Source: UBA830 sp038146925 (GTDB lineage: Bacteria > Pseudomonadota > Alphaproteobacteria > MPNO01 > UBA830). Taken from it: a DNA stretch of 64,000 nucleotides. The stretch is taken from assembly GCA_038146925.1 (NCBI GenBank), contig JAYQSP010000011.1:744001-808000 (forward strand), read 5' to 3'. Shown one piece after another: positions 16,335 to 24,158 of this stretch. Positions within the stretch are counted from its first letter, which is position 1. The number at the start of each line of letters is the position of its first letter. Made by a program: the position numbers and the translations under genes. Under the pieces are notes generated by a model, which saw nothing but the letters and a program-made list of their open reading frames with translations, was not told where the DNA came from and made no database searches.

Positions 16335-17168
16335 ATGAACGCCACACGGAATCTTGTCGATGACAGGTACGGAGACGATACCGGCCGGTTCGTGCCACCG
16401 GATTTGCCTGTCACGGTGACGGAACTGCTCTCCCGCCGTTGCATCCGGCGCTATACGGAAGATCCCATCCCTGCCGATCTGCTCGACACGCTGCTGGCCT
16501 GCGCCCAGTCGGCGCCGACGAAATCGAACCTGCAGCAGTATTCGATCGTCGTGACCACGGATCGCGATCTGCGGATGAAGCTCGCCGATCTGAATCCCGA
16601 TACCGGGCATATGAAATTCTGTCCGGTGTTTCTGACATTCTGTGCCGACATGCGTCGGGCAAGGCGTCTCACTGAAAAACACGGCTACGAATTCGCCAAC
16701 AACAATATGGACACCTTCCTGAACGCGACCGTCGATGCGGCGCTGGCGATGCAGTGTTTTATCACCGCCGCCGAAGCCGCCGGGCTCGGCTGTGCGCCGA
16801 TCAGCCAGGTGCGGAACCGGATGCGGGATTTCTGCGACACACTCGATATTCCGGATGGCGTATTCCCCGTCGCGGGACTGACCGTTGGCTGGCCGGCCTG
16901 GGAGGGACGCATGAATCCGCGCCTGCCGGCAGACGTTGTGATCCATCGTGAAAAATACGACGATTCCGGTCTGGACGATCAGGTTGCCGCCTATGACGAC
17001 CGGCGGCATGTAACCAATCCCATCGCGCCGGATAACCAGCGTCATGCCGACAAATACGGCGTGTCCGAGCGGTGCACCTGGTCGGAAAACGTGGCGCGGC
17101 AGTTGTCGGTGGCGGAACGGCCGGGGTTTCGGGATTTCCTGCTGTCGAAAGGTTTCGATCTGGCCTGA
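16335..17168 (+). CDS. Nitroreductase family protein
   Basis: This is a flavin-dependent nitroreductase-fold protein of 277 residues, longer than the common 200-220 because of an N-terminal leader of about 28 residues and a C-terminal extension of about 40. The core begins with VTELLSRRCIRRYT, the typical FMN-phosphate-binding helix, followed by ACAQSAPTKSNLQQ. The AAEAAGLGCAPIS block and the FPVAGLTVGWPA strand resemble NfsA/Frp-type oxidoreductases. Members reduce nitroaromatics, quinones or flavins with NAD(P)H. It diverges from the metallophosphoesterase and converges with recX. A detoxifying role alongside the catabolic genes is plausible but not shown. Confidence 0.9.
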   Translation: MNATRNLVDDRYGDDTGRFVPPDLPVTVTELLSRRCIRRYTEDPIPADLLDTLLACAQSAPTKSNLQQYSIVVTTDRDLRMKLADLNPDTGHMKFCPVFLTFCADMRRARRLTEKHGYEFANNNMDTFLNATVDAALAMQCFITAAEAAGLGCAPISQVRNRMRDFCDTLDIPDGVFPVAGLTVGWPAWEGRMNPRLPADVVIHREKYDDSGLDDQVAAYDDRRHVTNPIAPDNQRHADKYGVSERCTWSENVARQLSVAERPGFRDFLLSKGFDLA

Positions 17169-17182
17169 AGAGCAGGCCACGC

Positions 17183-17758
17183 TCACTCTTCAAGCGGATC
17201 GATATCCAGAGCGGTTTTTATGGCATCCAGCCGGAAGCCCCGGCGCTGCAGCCAGCCCGCGTCGCGTCGGCGGGACTTGTCGTCCTGGCCGGATGAGCGA
17301 TACGGCCCGCGACGCGCCCGTTTCAGGGCGAGGATTGCCTGATCCGTCGCGCTTTCGGAACTCTCCAAGTCGACATCGTCCAGTTCAGGCAAAGCCTGTG
17401 TCAGCGCGTTTTCCAGTTCGGTCTCCACAGTTTCCCGGTCGACCATGGCGCCGCGCGCGGCCACGGTCACGGCGGCGTTCGTGGCGTATCCCGACCGCAG
17501 CGCCGTGCGCAGGCGCGCCCCTGCCGCCTCGCGGTCGTTGACGTAGCCGAGTTCCGCCAGGCTGGAGACGATGCCGGGGATGAATTCCGCAAAGCGCGCC
17601 CGTTCTTCCTCGTCGCGTATGTCTCGATACAGGCGTTTGTTCAGGTGATCGGTCAGTTTGCCGGACGAGACGAGATAGCGTTCGCAATACCAGACCGCGA
17701 TATTGCGCAGCCGCTTTTCGGACATTTTCTTCGGCGGTCGGCGGGTCGGCTTGTTCAT
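17183..17758 (-). CDS. recX: Regulatory protein RecX
   Basis: This 191-residue RecX protein inhibits or tunes RecA filaments. The start at 17758 (MNKPTRR) is favoured; a longer frame to 18142 lacks family features. The three tandem three-helix repeats are visible: RLRNIAVWYCERYLVSS, the FAEFIPGIVSSLAELGYVNDREAAGARL repeat, then the C-terminal DQAILALKRARRGPYRSS and LQRRGFRLDAIKTAL parts. The motif LGYVNDREAAGARLR corresponds to the LDDxxFA segment of RecX and is diverged. recA is not in the window. Its start is 13 bases after the stop of the small membrane protein gene, so the two may be co-transcribed. Confidence 0.88.
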   Translation of the reverse strand: MNKPTRRPPKKMSEKRLRNIAVWYCERYLVSSGKLTDHLNKRLYRDIRDEEERARFAEFIPGIVSSLAELGYVNDREAAGARLRTALRSGYATNAAVTVAARGAMVDRETVETELENALTQALPELDDVDLESSESATDQAILALKRARRGPYRSSGQDDKSRRRDAGWLQRRGFRLDAIKTALDIDPLEE

Positions 17759-17771
17759 GGAAGAGCCGGGA

Positions 17772-17921
17772 TCAGCTCCCGAAAAACATCTGGTAGAAGA
17801 CCCACGCGAAAAAGCCCAGCCCGACGACGAGATAGAACTTCTCCAGCCACGGATTCTTTTCCTTGCGCGTCGCCAGGGAGAGGAAGTCGATCCGGTGTTT
17901 TTCTTTCGGGAACCATTCCAT
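17772..17921 (-). CDS. Small single-pass membrane protein
   Basis: This 49-residue protein starts at the ATG at 17919-17921. Its soluble, basic N-terminus (WFPKEKHRIDFLSLATRKEKNP) precedes one strong hydrophobic helix (FYLVVGLGFFAWVFYQMFFG) that reaches the C-terminus, so it should be anchored in the inner membrane with a cytoplasmic N-terminus. It lies 13 bases upstream of recX on the same strand. I know no function. An upstream extension (to 18077) overlaps the divergent MetE-like gene and looks non-coding. Small size makes it uncertain, but the clean hydropathy pattern supports a real gene. Confidence 0.6.
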   Translation of the reverse strand: MEWFPKEKHRIDFLSLATRKEKNPWLEKFYLVVGLGFFAWVFYQMFFGS

Positions 17922-17996
17922 GGCGGGAGTATACTCGAAAACGGGACGCGGGCTAAACGGTCTGCGCGTCGAAATGCACAGGAAAGAGCGCCGAGA

Positions 17997-19109
17997 ATGA
18001 GCAAACCACCGTTTCGGGCCGAACATATCGGCAGTCTGCTGCGGCCGGCCCACCTGCTGTCGGTCCGCGACAGGCATTCCGCGGAACAGGCAAGCGACCG
18101 GGAACTACGGGAGGCGGAGGATGCCGCGATCGAAGACGCCATCGCTCTGCAGAAACGGGTCGGGCTGAAAGTCGTTACGGACGGCGAATACCGGCGTCAT
18201 GCCTACCACGACTATTTCTTCGAACATCTCGGCGATGTTGCGATCGGTTTCCCGCCGGTCGAGGCGGAGGATGCGCGCGATGGCGCGAAACGGGCGACGC
18301 AGCCGGTAGCGATCGTCAAATCCCGTTTGAAATGGACCGCCTCCATACATGCGGCGGAGATCGCATTTCTGAAAGAGCGCTCAGGCGCGATACCGAAAAT
18401 CACGTTGCCGGGTCCGTGTACCCTGCATTTCCGGGGCGGCACGCCGGAGATATTGAGGCATGGCGCCTATGACGACATCGAAACCTTCTGGACCGACATC
18501 GTCGACGCCTACGCGGCGGAGCTGGAATCTCTGTCGAAAGCCGGTTGCGCTTACGTCCAGATCGACGAGACGGCGTTCGCCAAGTTTTCCGATCCGGAAG
18601 TCCGGAAATCACTGGCCGATAGGGGTGATGACTGGGAAACGCTGGTCGACGACTATATCGGCGTGACCAACCGCGTTCTTGCCCGCGCGCCGGAAGGGCT
18701 GACGATCGGCATGCATCTCTGCCGCGGCAATCGCGGCGGGCATTTCCACGCCGAGGGCGGCTATGACGCCGTCGCTGAGAAACTGTTCAATGCGCTGGAT
18801 TTCGGTTTCTATTTTCTGGAATACGATTCCCCCCGCGCCGGCGATTTCTTGCCGTTGCGGTTTCTGCCGCGGGACAAAATGGCGGTGCTCGGCCTTGTAT
18901 CGACCAAGTCGGCAAAGATGGAAACCAAAGACGATCTGAAGCGCCGCATCGACGCCGCCGCCGAGTTCGTCGATGCGGACCGTCTCGCGCTCAGCCCCCA
19001 GTGCGGCTTTGCCAGCGTGGCTACCGGCAATCCGGTGACGCCCGAAATACAGGAAGCGAAGCTGCGCCTGGTGGTGGAGACCGCGGCCGAGGTGTGGCCG
19101 GACGCATAG
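17997..19109 (+). CDS. MetE C-terminal-domain-like methyltransferase (UROD/MetE superfamily)
   Basis: This 370-residue protein corresponds only to the C-terminal catalytic barrel of cobalamin-independent methionine synthase (full MetE is about 750 residues). It starts at 17997 after GGAAAGAG. Markers are the AEHIGSLLRP opening, VTDGEYRRHAYHDYF, LPGPCTLHFRGG, a QIDETAFA strand, the zinc-ligand motif MHLCRGNRGG, and LSPQCGFAS (the second His/Cys-type zinc site). Such short proteins transfer methyl groups to homocysteine from donors other than folate or serve in methylthio recycling. Stand-alone versions are common in this phylum, so this is not a broken MetE. It is divergent from the small membrane protein gene. 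Confidence 0.87.
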   Translation: MSKPPFRAEHIGSLLRPAHLLSVRDRHSAEQASDRELREAEDAAIEDAIALQKRVGLKVVTDGEYRRHAYHDYFFEHLGDVAIGFPPVEAEDARDGAKRATQPVAIVKSRLKWTASIHAAEIAFLKERSGAIPKITLPGPCTLHFRGGTPEILRHGAYDDIETFWTDIVDAYAAELESLSKAGCAYVQIDETAFAKFSDPEVRKSLADRGDDWETLVDDYIGVTNRVLARAPEGLTIGMHLCRGNRGGHFHAEGGYDAVAEKLFNALDFGFYFLEYDSPRAGDFLPLRFLPRDKMAVLGLVSTKSAKMETKDDLKRRIDAAAEFVDADRLALSPQCGFASVATGNPVTPEIQEAKLRLVVETAAEVWPDA

Positions 19110-19130
19110 CTCGGGCCGGCCTCGGAAAAA

Positions 19131-19206
<76 letters not shown>

Positions 19207-19327
19207 CCCGTGACGGGGTGATATACCGCCCATGGCGGTTCGCAACAAGAAATTTGGTGGCGCGGCGCTTGATCGCGCCGGATCGGCGTGTCAGCAATGG
19301 GATTCAGCCTGACACCGGAGAAAATCG

Positions 19328-20194
19328 ATGCACTGGACGCCCCGACGAGAGAAATTCCGCCAGCTTCTGGAAACCGACGCGTGCTATCACCCGGGCTCGG
19401 TGTTCGATCCGATCTCGGCGCGGATCGCGGAGGATATCGGGTTCGAGATCGGCATGTTCGCGGGCTCTGTCGCGTCGCTGACGGTGCTCGGTGCACCCGA
19501 CCTGATCGTACTCACGCTGTCGGAGTTCGCTGACCAGGCCTATCGCATCAACCGGGCCGGAAACCTGCCCCTGATGGTCGATGCCGATCACGGATACGGC
19601 AATGCGCTGAACGTCCGCCGCACCGTGGAGGAACTGGAGACCGCCGGCGTTGCCGCGTTGACGATCGAGGATACGGACCTGCCGCAGCCTTTCGGCACCG
19701 TCGGGTCGGCGCGGGTGCTGTCCATCGACGAGGGCGTGGGCAAAATGAAGGCGGCTTTGTCGGGGCGCCAGGATGCGTCGCTGGTCATCGCCGGGCGGAC
19801 GAGCGCGGCGTCGATCAACAGCCTGGAGGATGCGGTCGAACGGGGCAGGGCGTATCAGGCTGCCGGTGTCGATGCGATGTTCTTTACCGGCGTTTCCAGC
19901 GAGGATCAGATAGAGACCGTTTCCGACGCGCTCGATATTCCCATCTTCCTCGGCGGGTCCGGGACCGGGACGCAGGGAGACAGGGATTTCCTTGCACGCC
20001 ACCGGGTGCGGATCAGCCTGCAGGGACATCACCCGTTCATGGCTGCGGTCAAAGCAACCCACGAGACTTTGAAGGCACTGCGCGACGGCACGTCGCCCGC
20101 CGATATCACGGGCAAGGCATCGGGCGAATTCATGGACAGCGTCACCCGGGCCGATGATTACCAGCGCTGGATGAAGGAGTTTCTGGGCGGCTGA
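19328..20194 (+). CDS. Oxaloacetate decarboxylase-like enzyme (isocitrate lyase/PEP mutase superfamily)
   Basis: This 288-residue TIM-barrel protein belongs to the PEP mutase/isocitrate lyase superfamily. Its metal-binding DADHGYGN (85-92) and the catalytic ED pair (114-115) in LTIEDTDLP are intact. The signature GSVFDPISARIAEDIGFE and the MFAGSVASLTVLGAPD block strongly resemble the PA4872-type oxaloacetate decarboxylase group, and the Lys-Lys-Cys-Gly-His motif of isocitrate lyases is absent. The predicted reaction is decarboxylation of oxaloacetate or a related 2-oxo acid. Carboxyphosphonoenolpyruvate or 2,3-dimethylmalate chemistry remains possible. It converges with the DapA-family gene two bases away. 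Confidence 0.85.
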   Translation: MHWTPRREKFRQLLETDACYHPGSVFDPISARIAEDIGFEIGMFAGSVASLTVLGAPDLIVLTLSEFADQAYRINRAGNLPLMVDADHGYGNALNVRRTVEELETAGVAALTIEDTDLPQPFGTVGSARVLSIDEGVGKMKAALSGRQDASLVIAGRTSAASINSLEDAVERGRAYQAAGVDAMFFTGVSSEDQIETVSDALDIPIFLGGSGTGTQGDRDFLARHRVRISLQGHHPFMAAVKATHETLKALRDGTSPADITGKASGEFMDSVTRADDYQRWMKEFLGG

Positions 20195-20196
20195 GG

Positions 20197-21174
20197 CTAC
20201 TCGGCGGCGAGGGCCGTCGCGCCGATCCCATCCGCTCCGTCGCGGGAAATGCCCGCGAGACTCATTGCCTCTGCAATCCGTGCGATTTCGGTTTCGGTCA
20301 GTTTCATCAGCGGCGGGCGCACAACGGCCGGCCCGTCCAGCCGCCCGAGCAGGACCAGCGCTTCCTTCATGCGGTTGTGCATGTCGCCGAAAGGATCACA
20401 GTAGAACACCTGCGTGGTGTAGTAGATGCGGTCGGCCAGTTCCTGCGCGGCGGCGAGATCTCTCGCCTGTACGGCCCGGAACAATGCTGACTGCAGGTCT
20501 GCGATCACGGACCCGGCGCCTGACAGCAGGCCGTCGGCCCCCATCACCAGCGACGACATCAGCCAGGCGGAATTGGTGGACAGCACGTTGATCGGCCGAG
20601 ACAGCGCATGGAGAGTCCTGATGTGCCGTTCATGCACCTGCGGTGGCGACCAGTCCTTGATCGCCTTCACGTTGGGGACCTCTTCGCATATCCGGATCAG
20701 CGTATCGAGCGGATAGGCGAGTTCGTTCTGGTACTGGAACACGATCATGGGCAGATCGGTCGCATCCGCGATCATCTTCATATGGGCAACGCCCATTTCC
20801 GGCCGGCGCTGGATGCCGCCCATGCCCATCGATGCGGGAGGGAAACAGAGAAGCGCGGAGGCGCCGTGGGCCTCGGCCATGCGTGCGATGTCCGCGGCGA
20901 TGTGGCTGCCATCGGCATAGACGCCGCAGATCAGCGGCATGCGGTCGCCCACCTCGTCCGCGGATTCGTCCATCATGCGGGTCTGTTCGTCCAGCGTGCA
21001 GGCATGGACTTCCGACGCATGGCCGTTCACGGTTACCGCCGTGACGCCGTCGACATCGGCGGCGAACGCGAGGTGCTTCCGGGTTTGTACCCAGTCGAAA
21101 TTATAATCGGCATCGAATGCCGCCAGCGTCGCCGGAATGACCCCGTGGGGAACGTAATCCTTGAACCGCGCCAT
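20197..21174 (-). CDS. Dihydrodipicolinate synthase family protein (DapA-like aldolase)
   Basis: This 325-residue class I aldolase is of the DHDPS/NAL family. Schiff-base Lys173 (VKAIKDWSP) and catalytic Tyr148 (FQYQN) are present. The GTTGE motif of true DapA reads GHASE (51-55), so it is probably not lysine biosynthesis; such variants act on sugars, hydroxyproline derivatives or aromatic side chains (for example trans-o-hydroxybenzylidenepyruvate hydratase-aldolase). The last point would suit the catabolic setting but is speculative. The gene converges with the oxaloacetate decarboxylase-like gene and follows, with an 82-base gap, a secreted NHL protein gene on the same strand. Confidence 0.87.
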   Translation of the reverse strand: MARFKDYVPHGVIPATLAAFDADYNFDWVQTRKHLAFAADVDGVTAVTVNGHASEVHACTLDEQTRMMDESADEVGDRMPLICGVYADGSHIAADIARMAEAHGASALLCFPPASMGMGGIQRRPEMGVAHMKMIADATDLPMIVFQYQNELAYPLDTLIRICEEVPNVKAIKDWSPPQVHERHIRTLHALSRPINVLSTNSAWLMSSLVMGADGLLSGAGSVIADLQSALFRAVQARDLAAAQELADRIYYTTQVFYCDPFGDMHNRMKEALVLLGRLDGPAVVRPPLMKLTETEIARIAEAMSLAGISRDGADGIGATALAAE

Positions 21175-21256
21175 GGCTGTGTCCTGTCTCTCGGATGTTT
21201 TGGAGGAACCGCATTATGTCGCGGCAGACCATAAACGGCAATTGTATCGTCCGCCG

Positions 21257-23899
21257 TCAGACAAGACCTGTCCGCCGCCGTCTCGCGACCATCAGCGCCA
21301 GTATCGCCAGAGCGTGTAACAGAATTCCTTCCGGTGCGCCGACGGCCTGGGTGAACTCCGTTCTGTCCAGAACCGTTGAGTCCGAATCCGTGACGACGAT
21401 GTTGCCGTTCCGGTCGCGGGCGAAAATCGTGAAGAAAATCTCGGTCCCGTCTTCCGGCAGCGTGTCGAGATAGATGGTGTGTTCGGTGGAAAAGGCGCTT
21501 TCGATATCGGACCACCGATGCAGGTCTTCGGACACGCCGTGCGCGATATAACCGATGGTTTCCTCGTCCGTGTTCCAGCTTATCTCGAAGCCGTTCTCCG
21601 TCCATCCATAACTGATTTCGGAGACTTCCGGCGCGACCGGATCGTTGGCGCAGGAATTACCGGGAGCGACCGGCTGAGACTGGGCGACGAGCGAATTCAT
21701 GCGGATGTAGTAAATCAGCGCATCCATGTCGGCGCAGGTGATTTCCGGCCGGGGAACGGACCCGCCGAATCCGCTGCGGATGTAATCGGTCAGGGACTGA
21801 TCGTTCATGAGCGCGAGCTCGTCGAAGGTCGGCAATCCGATCAGATTGTGCCCCGATTCCCCCCGCAGCGCGGTGAAGGACGGCCGCGCGTCGAACGGGA
21901 AGCCGAAGGCGCTGCCGCTGAAAAATACATTGCGTCCCCGCCCGTAGGCAGCGTGATCGTATGTCGAGGCAACCGGATCCTGATCGTTGCGAAGCCGCAC
22001 GACGCGGAGGCCGACATTGCCGAACCCGTGCGTCAGAATCTTGCCTTCGTCGTCGTCGATTGTCAGGACCCACGGGTAGTGCCCGTGCGCGTCGCGCGAC
22101 CGGTTCGCGGGCCCCTGGTTGAGGGCGCCGGACGTTCCCGTATTCGGTAGGAACTCGTCGTTGCGGCTGCCGTCTTTCGAGACGCGGAACATGTGTGCGT
22201 TGTTCGCGCCGCCTGTGCTGGTCGTGTAGAGGATATCGTCAACGGGACCGATGTTGCCCTTCCGGTCGACGTCAAGCCACATCCACTTAGAATCGTGTCC
22301 GTCGGCGAGCTCGGTCACGGCGCCGCTGGTCAGATCCAGACGTTTTACCCTGGATGTCGGGTTTTCGCCGAACACGATATTGCCGTCCGAATCCAGACGG
22401 ACGACGAACGGGCCTTCGAGACCGGTTTTAACCGTGCTAACCGTCCCGTCGGGCGCGATGACTTTAATCGCGTTATTGCCGTGATCCGCGACGTACATGG
22501 TGCCGTCGTCCGTCATCGTGATGGAGGTCGGACGGTTGAATTTCACGTCTCCGGCGGTCGTGTCGTCGCCTTCGGTCTGCTTGGTACCGGCATAGATCGA
22601 CAGTTTCGGCGGATCGAGGTTCATGTCGATCTTGGTGATGATGTGATTGTCGGTGTCGGCGACGTAGAGAATTTTCGAATCCCGCGGGTCGACGGCAATA
22701 TCGTGCGGGTTGCACATCGGCGGGACTTCGTGGATGTGATCCGGCGCGCAGGGCACCACGGCATCCGCTCCTGACGGGCCGTGATGCCCGTGTCCCGGCG
22801 CATGACCGAAATCGCCGACCCAGCGGACCTGGTGATCGGCAAGCGTCTGCTGGTCGATCGAAGTGTCCCTGTAGTCCAGCGGGATGACTTCTTCGCGCAC
22901 TTCGCGCCCTGCGATCGTCGTTACTTTGCCGGTTTCGTCCACACGGTATACCCACCCCGCCAGATCGACGCCGATATATCCGGGGCCATCAGGATCGGGA
23001 GCGTATGTGGCGTATGGGCTGACCACATTGTCGTTGCGCTCGCCCGGTTTCGCGTTCTGCCGCAAGACGCGATCGAGTGATTCCAGGGCGTCGTCCGCGA
23101 CCTGGGGGTAATAGTTTCGGATGATCGGATTGCCGTCTTTGGTGAGATAGAGACCCGGGTCTCCCTGATACAGCCCGGTGTTGCTTTGCGTCAGCGCTTC
23201 GATAAACCAGTTGTGGTTTGCATGGGCGTCCATCGGATCGGTAAATCGGTCTGGTTGCGCATGAACGGGCGCCGTCTGGACATGTGTCATCGGCGCCGGC
23301 GCGGCACCCGGCAGGTCCGTCGAGGGATCGATCGTCACGGCGTCGGGCGTTGCGCCGAACAGTTGGGATCCGATGGCATTGCCGAAACTAGGGGTCGACA
23401 CGGGACCGCTCGGGGCGCCCGGTTGATTGTCGATATATACGCCCGACGCATAGGCCCGGTAGTTCCCGAGGTTTGCTGTGCCATCGACGATGATCACGCC
23501 GAGCGCGTGTCCCCCGTCGTTATAAGATGTTGTATCCCATTGGAATGTCTGCCCGCTCTGCAGGATAGGGCTCACGGCTTCGCCGTTAACGGTAAAAGCA
23601 TAGCGAATATCCGGCGTCGGCTCCGCATAGCCCTGGCGATTATAATATCCCGCCTGCAATGCGACGGTGCCATTTACCGTTTCGCCGTTCCGGTCGATCC
23701 CGCCGTCGGAAACGTACGGGATGACCAGCGTTGAATCCATATTGTATGGGAAGGGGTTCAAAGGGCCGGCCTGGATGCCTGACAATGGCGTAACGGCTGC
23801 CAGACATGCCGCCGCCCCGCCGAGGGCGATCCTTCGTAGAGCGACTTTCCCGCGGCCCGATCCCCACCGCCGCGCATTCGCGGCGAGCCTGATGAACAT
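21257..23899 (-). CDS. Large secreted NHL-repeat protein with Fn3 domain and exosortase-type tail
   Basis: This 880-residue exported protein starts at 23899 behind GGGGGAAG. A signal peptide ends near 44. A beta-rich module spans about 60-160. A His-rich stretch (HAPGHGHHG, 366-374) and paired Cys (384, 396) precede NHL beta-propeller repeats at about 396-580, with NPHDIAVDP, LYVADTDNHI and MYVADHGNNAIKV. Residues 683-737 resemble the end of a c-type cytochrome domain, but no CxxCH haem motif exists anywhere. A fibronectin type III domain spans about 757-840. The end (854-877) is a short acidic motif APEG, a hydrophobic helix and RRRR, like PEP-CTERM tails. Function unknown; cell-surface or matrix location expected. 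Confidence 0.8.
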   Translation of the reverse strand: MFIRLAANARRWGSGRGKVALRRIALGGAAACLAAVTPLSGIQAGPLNPFPYNMDSTLVIPYVSDGGIDRNGETVNGTVALQAGYYNRQGYAEPTPDIRYAFTVNGEAVSPILQSGQTFQWDTTSYNDGGHALGVIIVDGTANLGNYRAYASGVYIDNQPGAPSGPVSTPSFGNAIGSQLFGATPDAVTIDPSTDLPGAAPAPMTHVQTAPVHAQPDRFTDPMDAHANHNWFIEALTQSNTGLYQGDPGLYLTKDGNPIIRNYYPQVADDALESLDRVLRQNAKPGERNDNVVSPYATYAPDPDGPGYIGVDLAGWVYRVDETGKVTTIAGREVREEVIPLDYRDTSIDQQTLADHQVRWVGDFGHAPGHGHHGPSGADAVVPCAPDHIHEVPPMCNPHDIAVDPRDSKILYVADTDNHIITKIDMNLDPPKLSIYAGTKQTEGDDTTAGDVKFNRPTSITMTDDGTMYVADHGNNAIKVIAPDGTVSTVKTGLEGPFVVRLDSDGNIVFGENPTSRVKRLDLTSGAVTELADGHDSKWMWLDVDRKGNIGPVDDILYTTSTGGANNAHMFRVSKDGSRNDEFLPNTGTSGALNQGPANRSRDAHGHYPWVLTIDDDEGKILTHGFGNVGLRVVRLRNDQDPVASTYDHAAYGRGRNVFFSGSAFGFPFDARPSFTALRGESGHNLIGLPTFDELALMNDQSLTDYIRSGFGGSVPRPEITCADMDALIYYIRMNSLVAQSQPVAPGNSCANDPVAPEVSEISYGWTENGFEISWNTDEETIGYIAHGVSEDLHRWSDIESAFSTEHTIYLDTLPEDGTEIFFTIFARDRNGNIVVTDSDSTVLDRTEFTQAVGAPEGILLHALAILALMVARRRRTGLV

Positions 23900-24158
23900 C
23901 CTGTTCTTCCCCCATACGTTTTCCGCAGCGGAAGCTGCATCGTGCGCGGGTCGCGTTACGCTTCTTTGATTGCGAGAGCGATCCTACCCTCACCCCGAGT
24001 TCCCGAATTGCCTACCTTCGGGAGCGCGCGGGGTGCCTATACCGAGAGAATACCGCAGCGGCCCTGGTGAGTGAATGCCTGATCGGAGATTGCGGCGTGT
24101 TTTTTTGTTCTCCGGTCGGAAAACGCAGTGCGAACCTTGTCTGAAACGTTCGGTCCTG
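23900..24158. other. Intergenic region without a recognisable gene
   Basis: These 259 bases lie upstream of the NHL protein gene and downstream of the molybdopterin hydroxylase gene. No open frame here has family features. A T-rich run at about 24100-24108 (ttttttt) is the only visible simple element. The region must hold the promoter of the NHL gene, but I could not place -35 and -10 boxes with confidence. Confidence 0.5.

Noticed and set aside
16265..16444. Longer metallophosphoesterase start
   Set aside because: The added residues do not match the family, and they overlap the divergent nitroreductase start.
17703..17996. N-terminal extension of the MetE-like gene
   Set aside because: The 98 extra residues have no similarity and overlap the small membrane protein and recX starts; a good ribosome site lies before 17997.
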